This document shows, piece after piece, positions 11,141-19,830 of a stretch of DNA of 64,000 bases. Both the position numbers and the translations under genes were made by a program. The stretch's first letter is position 1. The number at the start of each line of letters is the position of its first letter. This DNA comes from CAVSIS01 sp963814875 (GTDB lineage: Bacteria; Acidobacteriota; Thermoanaerobaculia; Thermoanaerobaculales; Sulfomarinibacteraceae): the NCBI GenBank assembly GCA_963814875.1, contig CAWFFJ010000015.1:310001-374000 (forward strand). The letters run 5' to 3'. The notes beneath the pieces were generated by a model. The model was not told where the DNA came from, did not search any database, and saw nothing but the letters and a program-made list of their open reading frames with translations.

Positions 11141-12703
11141 TCACGTCGTGTCCCGGTCCGGCCACGCTCCGCGCACATCGCCGCCGAGCACGCGGCGGAC
11201 GAGCTCGACCCCCGGATCCTCCGCCACTGCGCGCTCGAGCTCTGAGAGCGCATCATCGCCAGGCTCCTGCTCCTCGATCCGAACCGCGCTGCACCCGGCG
11301 ACGGCGCGGCCAACCGCCGCTTCGAGCTGCGGCCGTTCGCCCTCGGCGACGCGCGCCAGCGTGCGGGCCCCGGCCGCGAAGCGGAGCACAAGCGTGGGGC
11401 CCTCGAGACGCACATCGGCGCTGTCCACCGCGGCGGCGAGGCGCGGGTGGGTCGGCCACAGGGCCTCGGAGAGGCGCGATCCGGGTGAGCCGGGGGCCTG
11501 ACCGCCGCCGGCCGGTGGGCCTGCAGGCGGCGGAGCGGACGATGGCGGCGGCGTGCCGCCCCGCGTGGCCGGTGCCACGATCTCGGTGCGGCCGTCGAGC
11601 ATCGCCTCGAGGCGCTGGACGGCGGGCCACCGCGACAGCCGTAGGGCGGCGACCTCGAGCGCGAGCTCGCGGTTGGCGGCCTCCTTCAGGAGGCCCTCGG
11701 CCTCGAGCCAGAGGCTGAGCATGCGGCCAACGGCCTGGGCGCCGATCGCCTCCGCGACCGCAGCCACCCGCTCACGCTCGCCGCCAGCGAGGTCCGGCTC
11801 GAGCGACGGATCGACGGCGAGATGGAGCAGCACGCCGAGCGCGCGCCCAACCTCGCGTGCCAGCACGCTCGAGTCGTAGCCCCGGGTCAGCTGATCCCGA
11901 AGTAGGCCGAGCGCGGCGCCGAGGTCACCGGCGGCGAGGCTCTCGATGAGGCTCAGGGTTCGTTCCAGGGGCGGGATGCCGAGCACGGCCTCAACCGCGG
12001 CCTCGTCGACCGCATCGCCCGAAAAGGCCCGCAGCTGGTCGAGCAGGGAAAGGCCGTCGCGGACGCTGCCCTCGGCCGCACGGGCGATCGCTGCAGCCGC
12101 GCCCGGGGTGAGACTGAACTTCTCCCCGGCGGCGACGGTCTCGAGGTGGGCGGCGAGGCGCTCCGCGGGCAGGGGCCTGAAGTCGAGCTCCTGGCAGCGC
12201 GACTGGATTGTCGCCGGCACCTTGTGCCGCTCGGTGGTGGCGAAGATCCAGAGCACATAGGTCGGCGGCTCTTCGATGCTCTTCAGCAGCGCGTTGAACG
12301 CCGAGGTGCTCAGCATGTGCACCTCGTCGATCACGATCACCCGGTAGCGGTCACGGGTCGGCCGGAAGCGAAGGAAGTCCTGGAGGTCCCTGACCTTGTC
12401 AACCTGGGTGTTGGTGGCGCCGTCGATCTCGATCACGTCCACGCTCGACCCGGTGGTGATCTCGCGGCACGAGGGACACTCGCCGCATGGCTCTGCGGTC
12501 GGACCGTGCTCGCAGTTGACGGCCTTGGCGAGCAGCCGCGCGGCCGTGGTCTTGCCCACGCCGCGCAGGCCGGAGAACAGGTAGGCCTGGGCGAAGGTGC
12601 CGGAGGCGAGGGCGTTCTGCAGCGTCCGCACGACCGCGTCCTGACCGATGAGATCGGCAAACCGCTGCGGCCGCCAGGCGCGGGCGAGGACAGTGTAGGT
12701 CAT
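11141..12703 (-). CDS. dnaX: DNA polymerase III subunit gamma/tau
   Basis: Clamp-loader ATPase, 520 aa. Seen: VLARAWRPQRF N-terminus, Walker A GLRGVGKT at residues 45-52, a zinc site CGECPSC preceded by Cys64, Walker B DEVH near residue 125, a SRC sensor-1 region (QSRCQELDF), and AAA+ lid and collar domains to ~350. A Pro/Gly-rich linker (~390-410) leads to a short C-terminal domain. ATG start. First gene of the minus-strand block; no clear promoter seen upstream. Confidence 0.96.
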   Translation of the reverse strand: MTYTVLARAWRPQRFADLIGQDAVVRTLQNALASGTFAQAYLFSGLRGVGKTTAARLLAKAVNCEHGPTAEPCGECPSCREITTGSSVDVIEIDGATNTQVDKVRDLQDFLRFRPTRDRYRVIVIDEVHMLSTSAFNALLKSIEEPPTYVLWIFATTERHKVPATIQSRCQELDFRPLPAERLAAHLETVAAGEKFSLTPGAAAAIARAAEGSVRDGLSLLDQLRAFSGDAVDEAAVEAVLGIPPLERTLSLIESLAAGDLGAALGLLRDQLTRGYDSSVLAREVGRALGVLLHLAVDPSLEPDLAGGERERVAAVAEAIGAQAVGRMLSLWLEAEGLLKEAANRELALEVAALRLSRWPAVQRLEAMLDGRTEIVAPATRGGTPPPSSAPPPAGPPAGGGQAPGSPGSRLSEALWPTHPRLAAAVDSADVRLEGPTLVLRFAAGARTLARVAEGERPQLEAAVGRAVAGCSAVRIEEQEPGDDALSELERAVAEDPGVELVRRVLGGDVRGAWPDRDTT

Positions 12704-12857
12704 TGCGGGATGGTACCCCAGCGCAGGAAGGCCGCAAAGCGCGCGAGGATCGAATCCCCCCGGGACGGACCCGAGGAACCACGGCGCGGGCTTCGTCTGA
12801 AACTAGTTGGCGGCTGTGGGGTGGTCCCGGGTGAGTGGCGGGCGTTCGATGCGGCTT

Positions 12858-13055
12858 TTCACCACCAAGACACCAAGACACCAAGAGAGCAGTCAAGGCT
12901 GTGGGCGCGTTGCCAATCCAGTTCGGCAACGGGGGAAGGTGAAAGAAGGAAAAGAAGGAGATGTGGATGACGAGGTGCCGTCGCCAGGGCCTCGCCGCGC
13001 GGAGCGCGGCCCTGTCTCAGCGATGGCCTGATGTCTTTGTGTCTTGGTGGTTCAT
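12858..13055. repeat. Palindromic CACCAAGA-unit element, copy 1
   Basis: The left arm (12858-12886) repeats CACCAAGACACCAAG-type units. The right arm (13032-13055) is the reverse complement. About 145 bp of unrelated sequence lies between. It occupies most of the 428-bp gap between dnaX and the secreted-protein gene at 13132, which holds no gene I can support. Same family as 41828-42010, 44805-44992 and 46515-46644. Confidence 0.85.
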
Positions 13056-13131
13056 GACTCCGTATCTCGAACGCGCCGGGCATCAGTGGCGCGCTTGCGC
13101 GGTACCATGAGGGCTTGGGGAGGGACGGTCG

Positions 13132-14271
13132 ATGACGATCAGGTGGCGGCAGCGGCTTGCGGTGCTCGGTCTGGCGGTTGCGGCAGCGGTCCCAGCTGGG
13201 GCGGTGTCGCCCGGACGCGAGGTCTGGCTGCCGGCCGCGGCACGGCTGTCGGAATGGGTGACCGACCTCACGGTCCTCAACCCGGGTGATCAGCCGGCCG
13301 AGGTCGAGCTGACCTGGCTCGACCGCGACCGCGACAACCGGACCTCGGCACCGGTTCACCTGACCGTGGCCGCCGGGGCTACCGCGGTCCTCGACGACGT
13401 CATTCTGGCCGTGCTCGGACGGACCACCGCAGCGGGCGCGATCCGGATCGTCGCCGACCGGCCGGTGGTCGTGAGCTCACGGATCTGGAACGGCTCTGGC
13501 GGCGACGGAACCCGCGGCCAGGGCTTCGAGGCGGTGCCGGCGGCCGTGGCGCTCGTGCCGGGAGAGGTGACCCACATTCCGGGCCTGGCGGAGAACGCCG
13601 CCTTCCGCTCCAACCTCTTCGCGGTCAACACTGCGGCCGCGCCGACGACTCTCCAGCTCGAGCTCCTCGATCCCGACGGGACAGTGCTCGCGACATCGCC
13701 GATCTACACGCTCGCGCCGTGGGCCGCCTTTTACCGGCCGGTGACCGACCTCGGCGCGCCCGACTTCGACCGCGGCACAGTCCGCGCGCAGGTGCTCTCA
13801 GGGTCGGCGATCGTGGTCGGGTCCAGGGTCGACAACACCTCCCTCGACCCCACCACCCTGGAGGCATGGTGGTCGGCGACGCCCGCCGGGTCGAACGCCG
13901 GGACCTGGTACGGCACGGTCACCGATGCGGGCGGCTTCCTCGGCGGGATCACACTCGCCGTGGGCGCTGACGACGCGGTCGAGCGGGTCGACCTGACCTA
14001 TCCGTCGCCGGTGTGCGACATCTTCTTCGCCGCCGGCGCGACCTTCTCACCCACGCTGCCCCTGGCGGACCTCGCCGGCGGCGTCGACCTCGAGGAGTCC
14101 TACCCCGGAGGCGGCCACGTGCTCTTCACCGTGAGCCTGACCACGACCGACGACGCGACACTGTTGGTCGGCACCGTTGTCGGCACCGGCAGCGGCTTCA
14201 CCGGCGACCTCGCTGGGTGCAACGGCGCCCAGCCGGCAGCCCAGGTCCGGCTTGGGAAGGCGAGCCGGTGA
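13132..14271 (+). CDS. Secreted protein of unknown function, paralog 1 of a repeated family
   Basis: 379 aa with a clear Sec signal peptide (RWRQR then a hydrophobic stretch, cleavage near AGAVS at ~25). The mature part is rich in beta-forming residues. It shares landmarks with the next gene and with 46983-48434: PAAARLSEWVTDL...NPG, GQGFE, FRSN, VVGSRVDN. These suggest two tandem beta-sandwich modules (inference). The last ~110 residues contain two cysteines (VCDIFF, AGCNGA) also found in the neighbour. ATG with GGGGAGGG upstream. Likely outer surface or extracellular; function unknown. Confidence 0.8.
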   Translation: MTIRWRQRLAVLGLAVAAAVPAGAVSPGREVWLPAAARLSEWVTDLTVLNPGDQPAEVELTWLDRDRDNRTSAPVHLTVAAGATAVLDDVILAVLGRTTAAGAIRIVADRPVVVSSRIWNGSGGDGTRGQGFEAVPAAVALVPGEVTHIPGLAENAAFRSNLFAVNTAAAPTTLQLELLDPDGTVLATSPIYTLAPWAAFYRPVTDLGAPDFDRGTVRAQVLSGSAIVVGSRVDNTSLDPTTLEAWWSATPAGSNAGTWYGTVTDAGGFLGGITLAVGADDAVERVDLTYPSPVCDIFFAAGATFSPTLPLADLAGGVDLEESYPGGGHVLFTVSLTTTDDATLLVGTVVGTGSGFTGDLAGCNGAQPAAQVRLGKASR

Positions 14272-14396
14272 CCCAGGTCAACCTCGAGCGTCAATTCGAC
14301 GTACACAATGCTAGACTTGAGGTCCCTTGTGCGAAGCTCGTGAGAAGGTCCTGACAACCTACGGCAGGGCGGACCGGCCCTGGAAGGAGAGCGGAC

Positions 14397-15578
14397 ATGA
14401 ACCGTCGATCGATCATCCTGGCAGTCGGCGCCGCGTTGCTGCTGGCTGTTCCTGCCGGGGCTCTGAGCCCCGGAACCGACATCCTGGTCCCGGCCGCCGC
14501 CCGCGGCACCGGCGTCGGTAGCTCAACCTGGGTCACCGACCTGTGCCTGTTCAACCCAGGCGCCACCACCGTGACCGGCACCGTCGCCTGGATGATCCGC
14601 GATCAGGCCAACGAGTCGCCGCAGACCTTCAGCTTCACGCTCCTCCCCGGCGAGACCCAGTGCCTGTCAGACGTCATCCTGACCAAGTTCGGCCTCCCCT
14701 CCTCGAACGGCGCGTTCCGGGTCCAGGCCACGGGCGCGGTCGTCGCGACCTCCCGCATCTACAACCTTCAGAACGGGGTCACCTTCGGACAGGGCTTCGA
14801 GGGCATCCTGCGGAGTGCTGCGGTGACGGCGGGCGGGTCGACCGACGTCGTCGGGCTGACCAACAATGCGAGCTTCCGCTCCAACGTGGTGCTGATGGAC
14901 GGCGGCAGCGGCTCGACCGTCACCCTCAGCCTGCGCAGCGCTGCCGGCGCCGATCTCGGCACGCGCACCTACACCCTCGGGGTGTTCGAGCCCAAGCTGT
15001 TTTCGGTCAACGACCTCGACACGGGCACGTTCGACGTCGGCACGCTCCACGCGGCCGTGACCTCGGGCTCGGCGCTGATCGTGGGCTCGAAGGTCGACAA
15101 CGATCCGGCGACCGGCGACCCGACCACCCTCGCCCCAACCCAACCCGCCGGCGTCGGCGGCTCGACCGACGGCACCTACCAGTTCGCGATCTATGACTCG
15201 CTGAACTACGCCTCGGGCGGGAACATCGTCGTATCCGGCAGCGACGTCGTGGCGCTCAACGGCACCTACACCAACTGGGACAAGGTCAACGGCAGCGGGC
15301 AGTCAGTCTGCACCCTGATCTTCGGCTGGGGCTCCGGACTGCCGTCGTCGACGACGGTCAGCGACCTTGCCCAGGGCATGACCTTCACCGAGAGCTTCAC
15401 CGACTCGGGTGAGATCACCTGGACGGTGCAGGGCACCTTCAGCGGCGGCTCCGCGTTCACCGGTACTGTCGGCGCGGTCGGGGCCAACTTCCCGAGCGAC
15501 CCCGACCCGAGCCTCGACCAGTCGGGCTGCAACGGCACCTTCCCGACCCTGACCATGCTCGGCGGCAAGTCGAACTAG
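14397..15578 (+). CDS. Secreted protein of unknown function, paralog 2 of a repeated family
   Basis: 393 aa, signal peptide with NRRS then a hydrophobic stretch and VPAGALSP cleavage region. Same domain plan as its upstream neighbour: VPAAARGTG...STWVTDLCLFNPG, GQGFEG, SFRSNVV, LIVGSKVDND, and a C-terminal module with VCTLIFGWGSG and QSGCNGTFP. Start ATG follows GGAAGGAG. The 125-bp gap after paralog 1 and the strong terminator after this gene suggest a two-gene unit. Tandem duplication is the likely origin. Confidence 0.82.
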   Translation: MNRRSIILAVGAALLLAVPAGALSPGTDILVPAAARGTGVGSSTWVTDLCLFNPGATTVTGTVAWMIRDQANESPQTFSFTLLPGETQCLSDVILTKFGLPSSNGAFRVQATGAVVATSRIYNLQNGVTFGQGFEGILRSAAVTAGGSTDVVGLTNNASFRSNVVLMDGGSGSTVTLSLRSAAGADLGTRTYTLGVFEPKLFSVNDLDTGTFDVGTLHAAVTSGSALIVGSKVDNDPATGDPTTLAPTQPAGVGGSTDGTYQFAIYDSLNYASGGNIVVSGSDVVALNGTYTNWDKVNGSGQSVCTLIFGWGSGLPSSTTVSDLAQGMTFTESFTDSGEITWTVQGTFSGGSAFTGTVGAVGANFPSDPDPSLDQSGCNGTFPTLTMLGGKSN

Positions 15579-15596
15579 TCGTTTTCGCTCTCCGCT

Positions 15597-15619
15597 CGTT
15601 TTCGCTGAAGGCGAAAACG
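15597..15619 (+). other. Small hairpin before the main terminator
   Basis: CGTTTTCGC (15597-15605) and GCGAAAACG (15611-15619) form a 9-bp stem with a 5-nt loop, a few bases upstream of the rho-independent terminator. Confidence 0.6.
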
Positions 15620-15623
15620 AATC

Positions 15624-15658
15624 AACCGCCCGCCACGACGGCGGGCGGTTGGGTTTTT
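15624..15658 (+). terminator. Rho-independent terminator of the secreted-protein pair
   Basis: Perfect 11-bp stem AACCGCCCGCC (15624-15634) with GGCGGGCGGTT (15640-15650), 5-nt loop, then GGGTTTTT. It closes the plus-strand unit ending at 15578. Confidence 0.9.
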
Positions 15659-15702
15659 GGGGCATACGGTCGCCACGTCGGGCGCGGCTGGAACCGGATC
15701 AC

Positions 15703-15780
15703 GGGCGGAGACAAGCTCCGCCCCTCCGGTTGCTCCGTCGGCCCTTCTCACCTTCTCACTTCCTCACCTTCTTACCTCCC
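15703..15780 (-). repeat. Hairpin plus TCACCTTC-unit repeat, left copy (inverted relative to 18249-18312)
   Basis: GGGCGGAG (15703-15710), loop ACAAG, CTCCGCCC (15716-15723), then pyrimidine-rich units (TTCTCACC/TTCCTCACC) to 15780. The stop codon of the antiporter gene (15772) lies inside this repeat. The copy at 18249-18312 has the same two parts in the opposite orientation. Confidence 0.8.
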
Positions 15781-17058
15781 TCGCGCTTCGCCCGAGCGGC
15801 GCAGGGCCCACGCCCACAGCACCGGGCCGGCGAGCTGGTTGAGCACCACCGCAGCGACCACCAGCGCCGCGACCGCCTGGCCGACCCCGGGCAGCTCGCG
15901 GGCCACCCGGGCGGCGAGGCCGAGCGACAGCCCGGCCTGAGCGACGAAGCCCATCCACGCGTGGGAGATGACTGGGCGCGGTGCACCCAGCACGACGGCC
16001 GGCGCGCGGGTGAAGATCCAGGTGGCGGCCAGCCGGATGCCACCGTAGGCCACGGCGGCAAGGCCGACCGTGGGCAGCGCGGCGAGGTCGAGTCCGGCGC
16101 CGACGAGGGCGAAAAAGATCACGTAGATCGGCGGCGACGAGCGCTCCAAAGCCTCGATGAAGCGCTCGGCCTCCTTCGGGAACAGGTTGCGCACCACGAC
16201 GCCGGCGGCCATGCACACCACCAGGTGCTCGAGGCCGCCGCCGTGGCCGAGCTCGATGGAGATCAGGGCCAGGAGCAGCACGGCGAGCTCGGCGTAACCC
16301 CGGACATAGCGCAGCCAGGCTCCGAGGAGCGCGCCGAGGACCGTGCCGACGCCGAGCGACGCAACGATCTCGAGGCCGATGTCCGCGAGCACCCCGAGAC
16401 CGACCGGACCGCCGCCGAGCCAGCCGCGAGCGAGGCTGTACACCAAGGTGAACAGGAGCAGGATCACGAGGTCCTTGAGCACGGTCACGCCGAGCACGGT
16501 GTCGCTGAGGGGCCCGCGGGCACGCAGCTCGGTGATCACCGCGATGGTCGTCGCAGGCGAGTTGGCAAGCGCGATCACGCCCAGCAGCGCCGCCGCCGCC
16601 GCAAGCTCCGCCCCGGTCACCGGGCCGAGCACTGGCAGCGCGGACAGCAGCGCGGCCATGGCGAGCGCCACCGCGAGCGGGATCGTGACGATCTGCGAGG
16701 CGGTGATCGCGAGCACCCGACCGAGTCGCGAGCGCCCCTCGAGGAGTCGGAACTCCCCACCCGCGGTGAGCGCGATCAGTCCAAGGGCGAGCTCCTCGAA
16801 CAGATGTAGCTGGTCGAGATCTCCCCGCGTGGCGAGGCCGAGCGCCGCCGGACCCCCGACCATGCCGAACACGAGGTAGCCCGTCAGCCGGGGCAGGCGC
16901 CAGCGCGCGGCGACCTCGCCCGCGCCGACGCCGCCGAGCAGAAGGCAGCCGAGGCCGAGCAGCGACGACCCGGCAGGATCGCCGATACCGGAGGCGTCGC
17001 CGATGCCGCGCACCAGCCAGGCGAGCGCGGCGACGACGAGGAAGAACGCGCCCTTCAC
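15772..17058 (-). CDS. Cation/proton antiporter-like membrane protein (CPA2 family), second gene of the pair
   Basis: 428 aa, almost entirely hydrophobic with ~11-12 predicted membrane helices. Seen: LANSPATTIAVITELRARG, GVTVLKDLVILLLF (a KefB/CPA-like LKD segment) and FFALVGAGLDLAAL, typical of Na+/H+ exchanger-family transporters. No RCK/TrkA-N domain. GTG at 17058 overlaps the upstream stop (GTGA); the same frame is open much further upstream but only through the neighbour gene. Its last codons and stop fall in a repeat element. Ion specificity cannot be told. Confidence 0.8.
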   Translation of the reverse strand: MKGAFFLVVAALAWLVRGIGDASGIGDPAGSSLLGLGCLLLGGVGAGEVAARWRLPRLTGYLVFGMVGGPAALGLATRGDLDQLHLFEELALGLIALTAGGEFRLLEGRSRLGRVLAITASQIVTIPLAVALAMAALLSALPVLGPVTGAELAAAAALLGVIALANSPATTIAVITELRARGPLSDTVLGVTVLKDLVILLLFTLVYSLARGWLGGGPVGLGVLADIGLEIVASLGVGTVLGALLGAWLRYVRGYAELAVLLLALISIELGHGGGLEHLVVCMAAGVVVRNLFPKEAERFIEALERSSPPIYVIFFALVGAGLDLAALPTVGLAAVAYGGIRLAATWIFTRAPAVVLGAPRPVISHAWMGFVAQAGLSLGLAARVARELPGVGQAVAALVVAAVVLNQLAGPVLWAWALRRSGEARGR

Positions 17059-18233
17059 GCCGGACCCCGGGAGGCGCTCGGGAACAGCTCGCGGCGCGTC
17101 CACAGCACCGCCAGGCCGTGGTTGACGAGCAGAGCGGCGACCGCGGCGGCGAGCACGCCGGGGTCGTCGGCGACGGTGCCGACCAGGACCAGGGAGAGCC
17201 CGAGTGCGAGCTCGCCCTGGGCGAGCAGACCGCACCACGGCTGTCGGGCCTCGAGGGGAACGCCGTGACGACGGGCAACCACGTCGAGCACCCGGCCGGC
17301 CACCGCCAGACCCGCCGCGCGGGCGACGACCAGGACGGTGAGCGTCGGCCACGAAAAGGCGACCTCTGTCCACGACGCTCCCACCAGCACCAGCAACGCG
17401 ACCAGCAGAGGGGCGTCGAGGACATGGGCCACCTTGAGGATGCGGTGCGGCATCATCGCGCGGTTGGCGAGCACCGCACCGGTGACGGCGGCGGCGGGCA
17501 GGGCGGCGATGCCGAGCACGGCCGCAGCACCGGCCAGCACGGCGGCGACGCCGAACAGGAGGGCGAGCAAACGGATGCGGTCCGCTACCCCGCGGACCAG
17601 GACCACGAGCGTCCATCCGCACACGGCGCCGACCGCGAACGGCAGCAGCGCCGCCTGCCAGCTCGGCACCGGTCCCCCCCGCGAGGCGGCGACCGTCCCC
17701 CAGGCCGCGGTCGCGACCCCGAGCAGGACCACTGCCGGGAGGCCGGACGTCGCGGCGAGCATGCGCAGCAGACGCGCGGCGGCACGGTCGGACGGAGGCC
17801 GGCCGCGGCCGACCGCCTCGAGAATGCCGGGCGAGGACACCATCGCGATCGCGCCAAGACCGAGAGCGATTGGCAGCGCGAGCCCGAATGCGAGCGCTGC
17901 CGCGGCCGCAGCCAGCCCGGGAAGGACTGGCAGAGCGAGGCCGAGGAGCCGGTGCCAGGGCTTGAGCCGGGCGAGGATGCGGAGGTCGACCTGGAGGCCG
18001 AAAACGAGCCCGATCCAGGCCAGGCCGAGCAGGACCACCGGCCTCAGGGCGGCGAGGACATCGGGCGGGAACAGCCCCAACGCGCGGTCGCCGAGGAGGA
18101 AGCCGAGCACCAGGAACGGCAGCCGCGGGTAGGCGGGTGTGTGCCAGCCGCGTCGCAGCAGTGCTCGCCGGCCCTCGGCGATGGCGGCAGCGAGCACGAC
18201 CAGGACGAGGAAGGCGAGCGTGCCGCGCAGCAT
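17055..18233 (-). CDS. Cation/proton antiporter-like membrane protein (CPA2 family), first gene of the pair
   Basis: 392 aa with about 11 hydrophobic helices. Features include FLVLGFLLGDRALGLF, GLVFGLQVDLRIL and AIAMVSSPGILEAVGRGR, consistent with the CPA2 transporter fold. It is coupled by 4-nt overlap to the second antiporter-like gene, so the two may form a heteromeric transporter or a duplicated pair (inference). Weak ribosome site. The operon is bracketed by inverted hairpin repeats at both ends. Confidence 0.75.
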   Translation of the reverse strand: MLRGTLAFLVLVVLAAAIAEGRRALLRRGWHTPAYPRLPFLVLGFLLGDRALGLFPPDVLAALRPVVLLGLAWIGLVFGLQVDLRILARLKPWHRLLGLALPVLPGLAAAAAALAFGLALPIALGLGAIAMVSSPGILEAVGRGRPPSDRAAARLLRMLAATSGLPAVVLLGVATAAWGTVAASRGGPVPSWQAALLPFAVGAVCGWTLVVLVRGVADRIRLLALLFGVAAVLAGAAAVLGIAALPAAAVTGAVLANRAMMPHRILKVAHVLDAPLLVALLVLVGASWTEVAFSWPTLTVLVVARAAGLAVAGRVLDVVARRHGVPLEARQPWCGLLAQGELALGLSLVLVGTVADDPGVLAAAVAALLVNHGLAVLWTRRELFPSASRGPA

Positions 18234-18248
18234 GACACCAGCCTACAT

Positions 18249-18312
18249 GGGAGGTGAGGAAGTGAGGAAGTGAGGAGGTGAGGAGGGGTAGGGGCGGAGC
18301 TTGCCTCCGCCC
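18249..18312 (+). repeat. GTGAGGAA-unit repeat plus hairpin, right copy
   Basis: Units of GTGAGGAA/GTGAGGAG (18251-18287) lead into GGGCGGAG (18292-18299), loop CTTGC, CTCCGCCC (18305-18312). It is the mirror image of 15703-15780. Confidence 0.8.
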
Positions 18313-18373
18313 GTGGTCCAGCGATGCGTGCACATCCGGGTCACCCCAAGGGATGCACGCTGTGCCCTCGTAG

Positions 18374-18394
18374 GGGCGGAGCTTGCCTCCGCCC
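18374..18394. repeat. Hairpin repeat, extra copy with the same stem
   Basis: GGGCGGAG, CTTGC loop, CTCCGCCC: a second copy of the same 21-bp hairpin, 62 bp downstream of the last. The gap 18234-18467 holds only these hairpins. Confidence 0.8.
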
Positions 18395-18419
18395 GGTGAG
18401 ATCGACGCGATTCTGGCAC

Positions 18420-18440
18420 GGGAGCAGACAAGCTGCTCCC
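18420..18440. repeat. Hairpin repeat, copy with a different stem and conserved loop
   Basis: GGGAGCAG, loop ACAAG, CTGCTCCC. The stem differs from its neighbours with matching changes on both sides while the loop ACAAG (reverse CTTGT) is kept. It could also serve as a terminator for the minus-strand gene ending at 18468. Confidence 0.75.
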
Positions 18441-18467
18441 CTACGGCAGGACTGCACTTGTCGCGGG

Positions 18468-18803
18468 CTAGAAAAATGTCGCCGCAGCGATCGGCAGCAG
18501 GAGCGCGGCGTTGCGAGGGCCGCCGTCGGCGGACCCGGTCTCGGTCGACCACTCGCGGACGCGCTCCAGCGCCTGGCGGCCGAGCGCCTCGTCGCCGACC
18601 ACGGTGAGGACGACCCGGCTGAAGTCGATTCCGCCCGGGATCAGGGCGCGCAGGCCGGCGAAGATCGGGAGGTCGCGCTCGAGCAGCTCGAGGCCTGTGC
18701 GGCTCTCGATCACCACGGACTCAGGCAGCTCGAGCTCGACGAGCACGGAAAGGACCTCGTCGAGCAGCTCTTCCTGATGGAGGAGAACGGCGAGCAGGAA
18801 CAC
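18468..18803 (-). CDS. Small PII-like-fold protein of unknown function, partner of a PTS-IIA-like gene
   Basis: 111 aa, not in a named family I can prove. The pattern (LLAVLLHQEELLDEVLSVL, VVIESRTGLELL, DLPIFAGLRALI, VVLTVV) resembles a ferredoxin-like/PII-type alpha-beta fold, so a sensory or regulatory role is inferred. GTG starts directly after the TAG of the IIA-like gene with no gap, so they are co-translated. No membrane segment. Confidence 0.6.
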   Translation of the reverse strand: MFLLAVLLHQEELLDEVLSVLVELELPESVVIESRTGLELLERDLPIFAGLRALIPGGIDFSRVVLTVVGDEALGRQALERVREWSTETGSADGGPRNAALLLPIAAATFF

Positions 18804-19262
18804 CTACATCCCTTCGAGCTGGGAAAGCCTGTCGAGAAACTCCTCGCCGCTGGTCGCCGCCACAAGGCCTTCGAGCCCGTCGGTGCGACGCGCCAGACGC
18901 GCCAGCCGCGCGAGGCCGGCGAGGTGGTCGGCCGCGGTGGACGCGTCGCCAAGCAGGCAGAAGACTAGCCGCACCGGCCGGCCGTCGAGCGACGGGTAAG
19001 GAAGACCCTCGGGATGCACCGAGGCGATCATGACCAGCTGTCCCAGTCCCGGGACCTGGGCGTGCGGCACCGCGACGCCCGAGCCGATACCGGTGGACAG
19101 GATGCCCTCCCGCTCGAGCAGCCGCTGGACCACGTCGTCGCCGCTCATCACCAGCCCGACCTCTTCGAGGCGGCGGCCGAAGGCCCGAAAAAGCTCGTCG
19201 CGCCCGTTGACAACGGGAGCGATCAGTACCAGGTCGGCTCGGAGTTTGCTTGCGAGGTGCAC
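18804..19262 (-). CDS. PTS EIIA-like (PtsN/fructose-type) regulatory protein
   Basis: ~152 aa, the length of a lone EIIA domain of the fructose/nitrogen PTS class. Seen: LEREGILSTGIGSGVAVPHAQ, the GIG..A.PHA signature with the phosphorylatable His, and a typical FCLLGDA...HL..LARL.R C-terminal half. No EI, HPr, EIIB or EIIC gene is near, so a regulatory role like PtsN is likely (inference). GTG at 19262 is preferred because AGGGGG lies 8 nt upstream; an ATG at 19310 would add 16 residues. Followed without gap by the small partner gene. Confidence 0.8.
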   Translation of the reverse strand: MHLASKLRADLVLIAPVVNGRDELFRAFGRRLEEVGLVMSGDDVVQRLLEREGILSTGIGSGVAVPHAQVPGLGQLVMIASVHPEGLPYPSLDGRPVRLVFCLLGDASTAADHLAGLARLARLARRTDGLEGLVAATSGEEFLDRLSQLEGM

Positions 19263-19480
19263 GACTGTCACCCCCTTCGCGAGGACGCCGGAGGCTACTC
19301 TAGCCTGCATTTCTCACCACGTCACGTAGCGAGGGCGCCGAGATGGCTGTCAGCGCGGAGCAATCGAGCAACGAGGCACCGAGTCGTATGGGTACATACG
19401 TCGCAGGCGACGAGTTGCGAGAGGGCCCGCGCTGGCTGGCAGATCGGTGCCCGCAGTAGGGAGGTGGTGAGAAGTGCGGG

Positions 19481-19789
19481 CTAGGGTCGCGGTGTGGGCG
19501 ATGCAAGGGGCGGCGGACGGTCGACGGTGCCGGCCGGCGTCCACGGCCCGCAGCGCAGGAGCCTGCGGATCACGAGCGGCGCGGCGGCGATCAGGCCGCG
19601 CTCGGCGATCACCTTCTCGGCGTAGGTCGAGCAGGTGGGTCGGAACCGGCAGCGGGCGCCGAACGGCCTCGCCCACCCGGGGCCCATGCGCTGGTAGTGG
19701 TGGATCGCCGCGAGCGCCGCCCGCGTCGTGAGCTGCCGCGAGGACGGGCGCCTCAGGTCGAGGGCCAGGCCCGCGGCGAAGACCAGCAA
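19481..19789 (-). CDS. yidD: Membrane protein insertion efficiency factor YidD
   Basis: Small YidD-family protein. Seen: HHYQRMGPGWARP, CRFRPTCSTYA with the two conserved cysteines, and LRRLLRCGPW-like RRLLRCGPWTP. YidD assists YidC/SecYEG in inserting inner-membrane proteins. TTG at 19789 gives 102 aa. The same frame continues to a CTG at 19834 that overlaps the previous gene's stop and would add a basic residue run before the hydrophobic N-terminal helix, so the true start may be there. Immediately downstream of the DUF4870-type gene. Confidence 0.85.
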   Translation of the reverse strand: MLVFAAGLALDLRRPSSRQLTTRAALAAIHHYQRMGPGWARPFGARCRFRPTCSTYAEKVIAERGLIAAAPLVIRRLLRCGPWTPAGTVDRPPPLASPTPRP

Positions 19790-19830
19790 ACCGGTGGCGG
19801 CGAGCAGCCGCCACCGGCGGAAGATCTTGC

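Noticed and set aside
15772..18552. A single 926-aa minus-strand protein
   Set aside because: The frame is only open by chance across the first antiporter gene; motifs and the GTGA overlap place the start at 17058.
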